DNA of 12,283 nt from Thermodesulfobacteriota bacterium (GTDB lineage Bacteria > Desulfobacterota_D > UBA1144 > Nemesobacterales > UBA2774), in NCBI GenBank assembly GCA_039028315.1, contig JBCCIH010000048.1:1-12283 (forward strand), written 5' to 3'. Positions within the stretch are counted from its first letter, which is position 1; each line of letters starts with the position of its first letter. Both the position numbers and the translations under genes were made by a program. The notes under the pieces are model-generated. The model had not been told where the DNA came from. It made no database searches and saw only the letters and a list, made by a program, of their open reading frames with translations. This document shows, in pieces, positions 1-6,427 of this stretch.

Positions 1-1437
1 GGCGGCTGCAGCGACTCAGACTCTAATCAAGTAGATGCACGCACCATAGGTTCAATTGAAGGCGCTCTTGTACCGGCACTAAATAAGAGACTTAATCTTA
101 AAGAGTGGCAAGAGGGCGACCCTGACGGCGATCTCTATTTAAATGGAAGCAGAGTTGCGTCTCTATCAGATGCTGAGAAACAGGCAGTGAATAACGCCTA
201 CCAAATGGGCTACTTAGTAGGCCTCACAAACGCAGAAATTGACCACATACTAGATATGCACGAAGTTCTCGGACTAAACCCGGTTTTTGCTGACAATGGC
301 ACGCTCGATCTACTGGCGTTCTCAAGGGAGTTTAACGTAAGTGGTATCCGCTACTTCATATTAAGACCTTACCAAGACGGTCCAATTCCTGAGAACATAA
401 ATTTAGGCCGCGTCGATGCATTGGATGATTGGGCGCAGATTTCCTCATCGGCTATATCACTCTCACAAGCTGAGCTTAGAGAAACAGGCGGATTGTCTGA
501 GCTAACAAGCCTTGCAGACAGCACATCCTGGACCGAGCACGGCACCTGGACAGCAGCGATAGACACAAATATTCCTGGTTCTGTTCCAGATTTGCAAGTA
601 ACGCTTACGGGATTTGCTCAGGCCTGGTCAGTCCACTCTACTGCAGATAACAATGACTTCTACTACCTTAGAACTAACTTTGTTTTGACACCTACATCCA
701 AGGACGGCACACTTGGCGCAGTTTGTAATGAACTCTGTGATGCTTTCAACATAACTGGTTGTCCTGGACCTGGCGCTCTAGCCAGTGAAATTGGTGTTGT
801 GCAGTATACTCTGAATAATACTCAGCCTACTTTTAACAACTCTGAGCTATTTGTCATCGAATTCAACCCGACCACAACGACAGGAGAGGTAACTACATCA
901 AGCAGCATTAGCCATACTTTTTCTGACAACGTTTCCTACTCCCAAGACGACGGCGCGGAAGTAGGAGTCAGCAGCAGCAGTACATACTCTCACAGCACTT
1001 CATACGAGTCCCCCGCAGTTACAACAACTGCAGAAATCAGTGGTGAGCAGAATATGAACAATGCACAGTGGTCATGGCTTGTTGAGAACTCCAATGTTTC
1101 AAAAGCTACTTTTGAACCTAATTTTCAATGGATATGGGAAGCAACCCCCGCTACGCGAGTATCGGGCTTAGTTTGGGAGCAGGCGTTTAATTTTTTCGCT
1201 TACGCTTATAGCTGTGCCCCACCAAGGACAAACACTACTATCCCCGTGCTCAAAATGGCGATTCCAAATCCTCCGCTGCCAAAGCAATGTAGTGCTAATT
1301 CAGATTGCGGGACAGGGCAAGTATGTGCGACAGATTTATCACCTGCTATTTGTGTAGCTCAGCCGTGTGATGAAATGATGCTATGCCCTGATGGATTTCA
1401 ATGTATGAATGAAGAATGTCAGCCTAGCAGCGGTTGA
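1..1437 (+). CDS. Lipoprotein with leukocidin/hemolysin-like stem region and Cys-rich C-terminus (5' partial)
   Basis: The frame is open from base 1, so the true start lies upstream; GTG at 187 is an internal codon. Numbering from base 1, the protein begins Gly-Gly-Cys followed by a Ser/Asp linker. This is what remains after the end of a lipobox, so the Cys at codon 3 is probably the lipidated residue and only the signal peptide is missing. There are 478 residues in the window. Residues ~291-347 are Ser/Thr-rich with alternating polar and small residues. They are followed by SYES-P-x-V-TTT and an NAQWSW segment (Trp 357 and 359), an order resembling the stem hairpin and following strand of leukocidin/alpha-hemolysin family beta-pore-forming toxins. 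Residues 430-473 hold eight Cys in two C-x5-C-x5-C modules, like small disulfide-rich domains of secreted proteins. The lipoprotein call is fairly secure. The toxin-fold resemblance is a by-eye inference; it could instead be an unrelated surface beta-protein. Its 3' end converges on the chorismate mutase gene 21 bp away. Confidence 0.8.
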   Translation, partial: GGCSDSDSNQVDARTIGSIEGALVPALNKRLNLKEWQEGDPDGDLYLNGSRVASLSDAEKQAVNNAYQMGYLVGLTNAEIDHILDMHEVLGLNPVFADNGTLDLLAFSREFNVSGIRYFILRPYQDGPIPENINLGRVDALDDWAQISSSAISLSQAELRETGGLSELTSLADSTSWTEHGTWTAAIDTNIPGSVPDLQVTLTGFAQAWSVHSTADNNDFYYLRTNFVLTPTSKDGTLGAVCNELCDAFNITGCPGPGALASEIGVVQYTLNNTQPTFNNSELFVIEFNPTTTTGEVTTSSSISHTFSDNVSYSQDDGAEVGVSSSSTYSHSTSYESPAVTTTAEISGEQNMNNAQWSWLVENSNVSKATFEPNFQWIWEATPATRVSGLVWEQAFNFFAYAYSCAPPRTNTTIPVLKMAIPNPPLPKQCSANSDCGTGQVCATDLSPAICVAQPCDEMMLCPDGFQCMNEECQPSSG

Positions 1438-1458
1438 TATATTGATCAGAGGAATTTG

Positions 1459-1800
1459 CTAATTTGTTTGCAGTGAGCGGCAGGCTGAGATAATTGTCCT
1501 AAATATTTCTATTACTGATGGGTCAGGCATAGGGCCATTGTTCATTTTCATGAGCTTTTGCTCAATTTGCTGCTCGCGCTTGGGATCATAGACACCCATG
1601 TCATTTTTCTTCTTGAGCTCTCCTATCTCCAGCACAACCTCGGCCCTTTGGTTTAAAAGCTCTAATATCTGATTGTCTATTGTATCAATTTTCCCTCTAA
1701 GCTGGATCAACTCACCCTCAGCGCTGACCTTACTGCTGCCTGCGCCCAAAAATACTGCAATAACAAATGTTAAAGTAATCAGTCTAATTGAATTTTTCAT
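1459..1800 (-). CDS. Exported AroQ-type chorismate mutase
   Basis: Chorismate mutase converts chorismate to prephenate, the first step toward Phe and Tyr. The 113-residue product starts with a Sec signal peptide (Lys2, Arg6, hydrophobic residues 7-20, likely cleavage after VSA at 27), so the enzyme should be periplasmic. The remaining ~86 residues match the all-helical AroQ fold. By hand alignment to the E. coli mutase domain, all seven active-site residues are present: Arg35 (Arg11), Arg52 (Arg28), Lys63 (Lys39), Asp72 (Asp48), Arg75 (Arg51), Glu76 (Glu52) and Gln111 (Gln88). The domain has the short alpha-subclass size, whereas most known exported mutases are the longer gamma subclass. The start is supported by AAGGAA six bases ahead of the ATG. 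The gene stands alone, divergent from the beta-propeller gene, with no other aromatic-amino-acid gene nearby. Catalytic competence is inferred; a role outside normal biosynthesis is speculation. Confidence 0.88.
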   Translation of the reverse strand: MKNSIRLITLTFVIAVFLGAGSSKVSAEGELIQLRGKIDTIDNQILELLNQRAEVVLEIGELKKKNDMGVYDPKREQQIEQKLMKMNNGPMPDPSVIEIFRTIISACRSLQTN

Positions 1801-1828
1801 AACTGTTCCTTTTTATTGATTAGTTTTG

Positions 1829-1892
1829 TATCTATCTTACTAGAATAGGGCCAATTATAATATCTATCTTACTAGAATAGGGCCAATTATAA
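1829..1892. repeat. Perfect 32-bp tandem duplication in a divergent promoter region
   Basis: Two identical 32-bp units abut exactly (1829-1860 and 1861-1892) and the match stops at both ends. Each unit begins TATCTATCTTACTAG and ends GGGCCAATTATAA. On the minus strand each unit carries TATAAT, a possible -10 box for the chorismate mutase gene. On the plus strand a TATAAT is formed across the junction (1856-1861). The period is close to three helical turns, so a protein bound to both copies would sit on one face of the DNA. The duplication lies between two divergently transcribed genes. A regulatory role is inferred; it could also be a recent replication slip. Confidence 0.9.
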
Positions 1893-1916
1893 ATAGATGT
1901 TTAGTCATAGTTTGAG

Positions 1917-1922
1917 TATAAT
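1917..1922 (+). promoter_or_regulatory. Candidate -10 box for the beta-propeller gene
   Basis: A perfect TATAAT lies 33 bases before the preferred ATG at 1956 and would give a leader of roughly 25 bases containing the ribosome binding site. No good -35 hexamer stands at 16-18 bases upstream, so an activator or the adjacent 32-bp duplication might contribute. Confidence 0.4.
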
Positions 1923-1943
1923 AGCTAGAATTTATTTTTCGGC

Positions 1944-1948
1944 GGAGG
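1944..1948 (+). promoter_or_regulatory. Ribosome binding site that decides the start at 1956
   Basis: GGAGG lies seven bases before ATG 1956 but only one base before ATG 1950. The spacing favours 1956 as the real initiation codon of the beta-propeller gene, shortening the protein by two residues. Confidence 0.7.
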
Positions 1949-1955
1949 AATGAAA

Positions 1956-3017
1956 ATGTTAAATAGATTTTTTCTAGCAACTATTGTTGCACTTATTTTT
2001 GTGCCAGCAGTTTATGCTAATCCACTGGCATATGTTACAAACTCAGAGGACAATAATGTTTCGATTGTAGATAGAATTACCAATATGGTAGTTGATACTA
2101 TTCCTGTTGGGGAAACCCCTTCAGGCATTGCTATATCACCAAATGGAACCCGTCTTTATGTTGTGAACCAGGATTCTAATAACGTCTCTGTTATTGATAC
2201 AAGCACCAATATTGTAATAACTACAATAGATGTTGGAGATACTCCTGCTGAAGTGGCCATAACTCCCGATGGGTCTCAGGTATATGTTACAAATGAAGAA
2301 TCAGATGATGTCTCAGTTATCAGTACTGCGAGCCATAGTGTAATTGCTACAATACCTGTTGGACAAAACCCTTCTGGCGTAGCTATAACACCAGACGGCA
2401 CACGTGCATATGTTTCAGACGGCTTAGATGATACTATCTCAGTTATAGATACTACTTCAAATACAGTTATTGATACTATAATTAATGGCGATGTTCCTCT
2501 TCTTATAGCAATATCACCTGATGGTACACGCGCATATGTTGCAAATTTACGGGACGATGCTGTCTCGGTTATCGATACTGCTACCAATATGGTAATTAAT
2601 ATGATTCCAGTAGGTAATGGACCTGTTGGGGTAGCGATAACTCCAGACGGGACACTTCTTTATGTTTCTAACACCTTCTCAGTAGATATGGTCTCTGTTG
2701 TAGATTTATCTACTGATACCGTAGTTGATAGAATACTTCTCGGAGAGAGCGAGCCAGGTCGTGTTGTTATCAATCCAGAAGGTACCAGGGTATACGTTGT
2801 AAATTTCACCGGTGATAATGTCATCATTATAGATAGGGCCACAAATACTATAGTTGATACTATATCTGTTGGCGAAGGACCTGTAGGTTTAGCTTTAGCG
2901 CCGCCCCCGCCGCCAAGAAACGTTCCAACTCTCTCTGAATGGGGATTAATTGCAATGGCCGGTATCTTGGCAATAGCAGGACTGTTTTATATTAGAAAAA
3001 AGAGAATGACAGCTTAA
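1956..3017 (+). CDS. Exported seven-bladed YVTN beta-propeller protein with IPTL-CTERM sorting tail
   Basis: The 353-residue product has a Sec signal peptide (MLNRFF plus hydrophobic core, likely cleavage after VYA at 21). Seven consecutive repeats of about 42 residues follow. Each has the form YV-x-N...VSVIDT-x-TN-x-V-x-TI-x-VG-x-x-P-x-G-x-AI-P-G-T, the YVTN-family propeller blade, and seven make a closed propeller. A five-Pro linker leads to VPTLSEWG (323-330), a hydrophobic helix (331-346) and RKKR (347-350). This tripartite arrangement is the IPTL-CTERM sorting signal, a relative of PEP-CTERM. The mature protein is thus probably exported and held or processed at the cell surface; the processing enzyme is not in this window. 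YVTN propellers usually act as binding or adhesion scaffolds, and no ligand can be read from the sequence. ATG 1950 is also in frame but too close to the GGAGG. The gene is followed by a hairpin terminator. Confidence 0.92.
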   Translation: MLNRFFLATIVALIFVPAVYANPLAYVTNSEDNNVSIVDRITNMVVDTIPVGETPSGIAISPNGTRLYVVNQDSNNVSVIDTSTNIVITTIDVGDTPAEVAITPDGSQVYVTNEESDDVSVISTASHSVIATIPVGQNPSGVAITPDGTRAYVSDGLDDTISVIDTTSNTVIDTIINGDVPLLIAISPDGTRAYVANLRDDAVSVIDTATNMVINMIPVGNGPVGVAITPDGTLLYVSNTFSVDMVSVVDLSTDTVVDRILLGESEPGRVVINPEGTRVYVVNFTGDNVIIIDRATNTIVDTISVGEGPVGLALAPPPPPRNVPTLSEWGLIAMAGILAIAGLFYIRKKRMTA

Positions 3018-3047
3018 GATTTACTAAGAGAATGCTTGCAAATTATT

Positions 3048-3085
3048 AAATGGAGCTAGATACGAAAGTGCCGGCTCCCATTTTT
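3048..3085 (+). terminator. Probable intrinsic terminator after the beta-propeller gene
   Basis: AAATGGAGC (3048-3056) can pair with GCTCCCATTT (3074-3083), giving a nine-pair stem with one bulged C and a 17-base loop that ends in a run of five T. It starts about 30 bases after the stop codon. Confidence 0.5.
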
Positions 3086-3098
3086 GTATCAGACTCAC

Positions 3099-3117
3099 AA
3101 TGGCTCTTAAAGCCATT
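3099..3117. other. Short perfect hairpin in the 3018-3223 intergenic region
   Basis: AATGGCT, a five-base loop CTTAA, then AGCCATT form a perfect seven-pair hairpin just after the terminator candidate. No T-run follows, so it is not a typical intrinsic terminator. It could be a protein-binding palindrome or extra RNA structure. The rest of this 206-base gap is AT-rich and shows only the promoter elements described for the downstream gene. Confidence 0.45.
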
Positions 3118-3194
3118 TGTTCACATTGTTCTCCTAGGATCAATATTCTCATAATTTATAAGAAATATGTATAGAGTTAATATAGATAGGATTA

Positions 3195-3217
3195 TATAAT
3201 TAAAGAATCCAAGGGGG
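3195..3217 (+). promoter_or_regulatory. Candidate -10 box and ribosome binding site for the 3224 methyltransferase
   Basis: A perfect TATAAT at 3195-3200 is followed by a GGGGG-containing ribosome binding site (3213-3217) six bases before GTG 3224. No convincing -35 hexamer was found. The G-rich site supports the GTG start. Confidence 0.4.
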
Positions 3218-3223
3218 CAGAAA

Positions 3224-4045
3224 GTGTCAGATAAACTTGAAGAATCTAAAAGAAAAGCTAAAGAAACGTACGATTCGGCGGCCGATTTTTTTGATCATGA
3301 GGCCCTTGGGTTCTGGGCACGCTATGGAGCCAGTACTGTTGAACGGCTCTCTGTTAAGCCCGGTATGAGAGTGCTCGATGTTGGTTCAGGCACTGGTGCG
3401 TCAGCTATTCCAGCGGCTATGAAAGTGAGTAGTGAGGGCAGAGTAGTTGCAGTTGATCTCTCTGGCAACCTGCTTGAGCTTGCAGAAAAAAAGGCCAAGG
3501 ACCAAAATCTTGAAAATATAGATTTTATTCAGGGCGATATGACTAATCTTGATTATCCCGATGAGAGCTTTGATGCAGTTATATGTGTGTTTGCGATATT
3601 CTTCGTCCCTGAAATGGAAAAACAGGTAAGTGAACTATGGCGGATGGTCAAACCTGGCGGTGTGTTGGCGATTACTACCTGGGGACCAGACTTTTTTGAG
3701 CCGGCTTACGGGCCCTGGAAAAGTATTTTGCGAAATGTTAGACCAGATCTTCATTCCGAGTTTAATCCATGGGACAGAATTTCTGAGCCCGGTACATTAG
3801 AAGCACTGATGGTAGATGGCGGTACATCAAATATAAGAATTGCAGACGAGCTGGGAGGACAGATATTGAGCAAACCAGAAGATTGGTGGACCATTGCACT
3901 TGGTTCGGGCCTTCGCTGGACTATTGATCAGCTAAATGAAGAAGAATCAGTTCGCATTAAGAACGAAAATGTTAATTGGGTAAAAGAAAATAATGTAATC
4001 TCTGTTGGGACAAATGTACTTTATGCTGTGGCAACCAAGGATTAA
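3224..4045 (+). CDS. Class I SAM-dependent methyltransferase (Methyltransf_11/UbiE-like)
   Basis: The 273-residue cytoplasmic protein has a Rossmann-type methyltransferase core. Motif I VLDVGSGTG is at 50-58, an acidic residue ends strand 2 (VVAVDLS, Asp78), the GDM loop has Asp105, then come DESFDAVICVFAIFFVP and the post-core motif WRMVKPGGVLAI. An N-terminal helix (AKETYDSAADFFDHEALGFWARYG) precedes the core. The C-terminal part has a Trp-rich segment (PEDWWTIALGSGLRW) that probably closes over the substrate. The substrate cannot be told; relatives methylate small molecules, quinones or lipids. Translation begins at GTG 3224, preceded by a strong G-rich ribosome binding site. No signal peptide is present. 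The next gene starts 98 bases later and has its own promoter-like sequence, so an operon is not evident. Confidence 0.88.
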   Translation: MSDKLEESKRKAKETYDSAADFFDHEALGFWARYGASTVERLSVKPGMRVLDVGSGTGASAIPAAMKVSSEGRVVAVDLSGNLLELAEKKAKDQNLENIDFIQGDMTNLDYPDESFDAVICVFAIFFVPEMEKQVSELWRMVKPGGVLAITTWGPDFFEPAYGPWKSILRNVRPDLHSEFNPWDRISEPGTLEALMVDGGTSNIRIADELGGQILSKPEDWWTIALGSGLRWTIDQLNEEESVRIKNENVNWVKENNVISVGTNVLYAVATKD

Positions 4046-4072
4046 CAGCCCTATAACAACTACTCTAAATAA

Positions 4073-4110
4073 TTGTTTTTAATATTGACATAATGTTATG
4101 ATGATAACAT
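4073..4110 (+). promoter_or_regulatory. Candidate promoter with operator-like palindrome before the outer-membrane barrel gene
   Basis: TTGTTT (4073-4078) and TATGAT (4097-4102) are 18 bases apart and resemble a -35/-10 pair. The -10 lies inside a perfect inverted repeat, ATGTTAT-GATG-ATAACAT (4093-4110), the size of a typical dimeric repressor site. A consensus TTGACA also occurs at 4085-4090 but has no -10 at the right distance. Repression by a protein bound to the palindrome is inferred. Confidence 0.35.
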
Positions 4111-4143
4111 GCTTGAGTAATCCTATATAACCAAGAGAGGCAA

Positions 4144-5106
4144 ATGAACTCAGTACTAAAAAGATGGTTCTTTCTTTATCTTTTATGTCTATGCATATTT
4201 CTTCCCTCTCTACCAATATCCGCCCAAGATATTGATAGTTCTGATACCCAGGATCAACCTGCTTCCTCAATGAGTTTGCAGGAGCTTTCATCTGAAATAA
4301 TAAATCCGCTGGCAAAGATTTGGAGACTCGATTTTGAGAACGATACTTTTTACAATACCGGCGATATAGGCAAAAAAGTTTGGACTAACACACTTACCTT
4401 CAGGCCCAGACTGCCTGTGTCTTTGGGCGACTGGGTCCTACTTATCCAGCCCCAGGTGCCACTAGTAGATACGGAGCCAAAATTTGAAGAATCTATATTA
4501 AGGGGAATTACTGTTCGAAATGTAACAGGGTTTGGCGACACTATACTTGCAACGCTTTTGGGCCGTGAATTTCACAAGGACATAGAAATCGGGATCGGGC
4601 CTACTTTTGTGCTTCCCACCGCTACAAAGAACATTACAGGGCAGGGCAAATGGCAGGCAGGGCCAGCAGCATCTATATTCTATGTGCCAAAGGGATGGAC
4701 TTTTGGTGTTATACCACAGGTTTGGTGGTCTTTTGCAGGAGATAGTGATAGAGAAGATACTAATCAGATGGAAATACAATATATAATAGCGCGTCATTTT
4801 AAAGGCGGCTGGAATATTAGATCAAGACCCACAATTAAAGCTGATTTTAAAGCAGATCCGGGAGATAAATGGAACGTGCCCGTCGGGGGCGGAATTAGTA
4901 AATTAATAAAGATACATAAGGTCCCTGTCTTGATAGGTGTGGAGGCACAGTATTCCATAATTAAACAAGATACTTTTGGCCCGGAATGGACGATTTCATC
5001 AGATATAACAGTTGTCATCCCAAACCCTCAACTCCTTAGAAAAGCTAAAAAGCAGCGCTCTAAACAAGCGCCCGGCAGCCATCCCAATACTGATATATCG
5101 TATTAA
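4144..5106 (+). CDS. Outer-membrane beta-barrel of the MetA (phenol degradation)/neuromedin-U-like family
   Basis: The 320-residue protein has a clear signal peptide (KR near the N-terminus, hydrophobic 9-25, cleavage after ISA at 27). The mature part opens with NPLAKIWRLDFENDTFYNTGD, then alternating-hydrophobicity strands including LTFRPRLPVSLGDWVLL, VTGFGDTILATLL, GIGPTFVLPTATKN, GKWQAGPAASIFYV, GVIPQVWWSFAG, WNVPVGGGISK and FGPEWTISSDITVVIP. This order matches the uncharacterised family annotated as MetA-pathway of phenol degradation or neuromedin U, predicted outer-membrane barrels of similar length. A channel for small or hydrophobic molecules is the usual guess for the family; nothing adjacent shows a phenol pathway. 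The basic C-terminus (KAKKQRSKQ) after the last strand is odd, since barrels usually end in an aromatic residue near the last strand; here the terminal Tyr follows a charged tail. GAGAGG three bases before the ATG is a rather close ribosome binding site. Confidence 0.78.
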   Translation: MNSVLKRWFFLYLLCLCIFLPSLPISAQDIDSSDTQDQPASSMSLQELSSEIINPLAKIWRLDFENDTFYNTGDIGKKVWTNTLTFRPRLPVSLGDWVLLIQPQVPLVDTEPKFEESILRGITVRNVTGFGDTILATLLGREFHKDIEIGIGPTFVLPTATKNITGQGKWQAGPAASIFYVPKGWTFGVIPQVWWSFAGDSDREDTNQMEIQYIIARHFKGGWNIRSRPTIKADFKADPGDKWNVPVGGGISKLIKIHKVPVLIGVEAQYSIIKQDTFGPEWTISSDITVVIPNPQLLRKAKKQRSKQAPGSHPNTDISY

Positions 5107-5167
5107 TTTGAACCTCCTAGAGTTGATAAGCTACTAACTTACCAAACTTAGTTATGGAGGAATTAAC

Positions 5168-5611
5168 ATGAGATATTTATTACTTTTACTATTAGTATTT
5201 GGTTTGTTTGTATCTTTCAGCGCACCTTCTGATGCACAACTTCCAAAATCTGATGATTTTGTACCTGTTTTGCCATCTGAGTGCGAAGGACTAAATTGCA
5301 AGGCTTATGGCATTTGCGATACATATTGTGAAGACCTTGAGTGCGATACAAAAGAGGGTTTTGAAAAGAACCCGGATATATGTACCAAGGTGCTGGAAAA
5401 ATATCAGGAAAAAACTGGCTATCCAGGCCCTCCATGTATATGTACAGACGTGTGTTTTGATGAACAAGTTGAATGTAAAAGCGAATGTAAACCTACAGAT
5501 TTAGATTGTCTTTCTAATTGTTGTGCAGAGTTTTCCGAATGTCAGCAAGATTGCTGTGATCAAGACGGAGTGAGAAATTGTATCCCTGAATTTTGTGCAG
5601 TTGCTCCATAA
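5168..5611 (+). CDS. Secreted Cys-rich protein (19 cysteines), function unknown
   Basis: I do not recognise this family. The 147-residue product has a Leu-rich signal peptide with likely cleavage after SDA at 23. The mature ~124 residues contain 19 Cys (39, 44, 50, 54, 59, 72, 90, 92, 96, 103, 107, 114, 118, 119, 125, 129, 130, 138, 143), about one in seven, including CC pairs at 118-119 and 129-130. This implies an extracytoplasmic, heavily disulfide-bonded or metal-binding domain. The odd number leaves one Cys unpaired or shared between molecules. The remainder is acidic (many Asp/Glu), so a folded disulfide protein is as likely as a metal binder. GGAGG six bases before ATG 5168 supports the start. 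It is 61 bases downstream of the barrel gene, same strand, so co-transcription is possible, and a strong terminator follows. Confidence 0.8.
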   Translation: MRYLLLLLLVFGLFVSFSAPSDAQLPKSDDFVPVLPSECEGLNCKAYGICDTYCEDLECDTKEGFEKNPDICTKVLEKYQEKTGYPGPPCICTDVCFDEQVECKSECKPTDLDCLSNCCAEFSECQQDCCDQDGVRNCIPEFCAVAP

Positions 5612-5640
5612 TAAATTCAGATAGTTAACATATAAAATAC

Positions 5641-5678
5641 AAAAGGAGTCTTTACTTGAGTACTGGCTCCTTTTTTTT
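5641..5678. terminator. Strong bidirectional intrinsic terminator
   Basis: AAAAGGAGTC (5641-5650) pairs with GGCTCCTTTT (5665-5674), ten pairs with one G-T wobble, and is followed by an uninterrupted T-run to 5678 on the plus strand. Read on the minus strand, the same stem ends in CTCCTTTTG followed by TATTTT, so it can also stop transcription of the convergent methyltransferase-like gene ending at 5713. Confidence 0.85.
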
Positions 5679-5712
5679 GCTTACTTCATAGACAGTTTGT
5701 AATTTTCCAAAT

Positions 5713-6420
5713 TTAGATGGGCAGCATTTTATTCTTGCGTGTGTTATAAACCCACATCATCTCATTTCCGCCGCGCTGTATCTCGTATCTAACCCGTTTA
5801 ATTTTCACAGTGTAGCCGTCTCTTTCAAGCTCTTTTGTAAGAGGCTCTATATACGGCGAGCGGTTAAGCATTAAATCCAAAAGCGGGAATATACGCACAT
5901 CATCTGCAACTCTTAGCATCTCGTACACTGCGGCTTTGTGGAAGTTGTAGTCATACTGCTCTGAGTATAGAAAGAGAAAATGAGAGCAGAGTGCAATGTC
6001 AAAGACGCTGTCTTGAAACTCCAGAGCGGGAAGCTCCCCTACTAGATATCTTCCGTCTTTTTTCCCGGACTCAAAATCTCTTGTGAATCTTTCAAGTGCC
6101 TCTTTTCTATGCTGTCTAAGGTCATCAGGCGACATGTGATAAGTCCACGTCCAGTCGCCAGGAGTGTTTCTTACTTGCTCGATAATATTATCGAATACCT
6201 TGTCGAACTTGCGAGCTATGTCTTTTGCTGTGAAAAAATAGATAGGGTCTACTGAGACTACAGGTTTGCCAATCTGATGCATCTCGGCATTAAAACTGGC
6301 GGGCCCGTCACCCACTCCTATAATGCGCTTATCCAGATCGTCCTTCGATAAATTGAACATCAGCCTGTACTCATCAAACGATCTCCCTAACGGCACAACT
6401 TCTTTTAACCTTGTAGCCAT
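5713..6420 (-). CDS. Conserved SAM methyltransferase-like protein of unknown substrate
   Basis: The 235-residue cytoplasmic protein has a Rossmann core with glycine-rich GVGDGPASFNAE at 35-46 (motif I position), VVSVDPIY at 54-61 with Asp58 as the likely ribose-binding acidic residue, then DIALCSHFLFLYS (141-153) and EMLRVADDVRIFPLLDL (167-183). The RSFDEYRLMFNL start and GDGPASFNAE/CSHFLFLYS signature recall a widespread uncharacterised bacterial methyltransferase family; the family memory is mine and the exact substrate is unknown. The DGP form of motif I differs from the usual GxGxG. ATG 6420 has no Shine-Dalgarno sequence. It may be translated from a leaderless mRNA, or start at the in-frame GTG eight codons later (6396), which is preceded by AAGAAG. 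It lies 96 bases downstream of the acyl-CoA dehydrogenase gene on the same strand. Confidence 0.75.
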   Translation of the reverse strand: MATRLKEVVPLGRSFDEYRLMFNLSKDDLDKRIIGVGDGPASFNAEMHQIGKPVVSVDPIYFFTAKDIARKFDKVFDNIIEQVRNTPGDWTWTYHMSPDDLRQHRKEALERFTRDFESGKKDGRYLVGELPALEFQDSVFDIALCSHFLFLYSEQYDYNFHKAAVYEMLRVADDVRIFPLLDLMLNRSPYIEPLTKELERDGYTVKIKRVRYEIQRGGNEMMWVYNTRKNKMLPI

Positions 6421-6427
6421 GAGGTAA

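Noticed and set aside
187..1437. GTG at 187 as the start of the first gene
   Set aside because: The same frame is open to base 1 and encodes a lipobox-like Gly-Gly-Cys and linker; the GTG is an internal Val codon without a ribosome binding site.
1829..1892. CRISPR repeat
   Set aside because: Only two copies and no spacer between them; it is a direct tandem duplication.
2276..2842. Minus-strand open frames inside the beta-propeller gene
   Set aside because: They are antisense products of the 126-base YVTN repeats and show no independent start signal or domain.
4085..4090. Consensus TTGACA as the -35 of the outer-membrane barrel gene
   Set aside because: No -10-like hexamer lies 15-19 bases downstream; the TTGTTT/TATGAT pair is a better fit.
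4498..4797. Minus-strand open frame inside the outer-membrane barrel gene
   Set aside because: No ribosome binding site or recognisable domain; the plus-strand frame has a signal peptide and family motifs.
5113..5161. CCTCC upstream pairing with the GGAGG ribosome binding site of the Cys-rich gene
   Set aside because: Complementarity is only five bases and does not extend on either side, so a translational switch is not supported.
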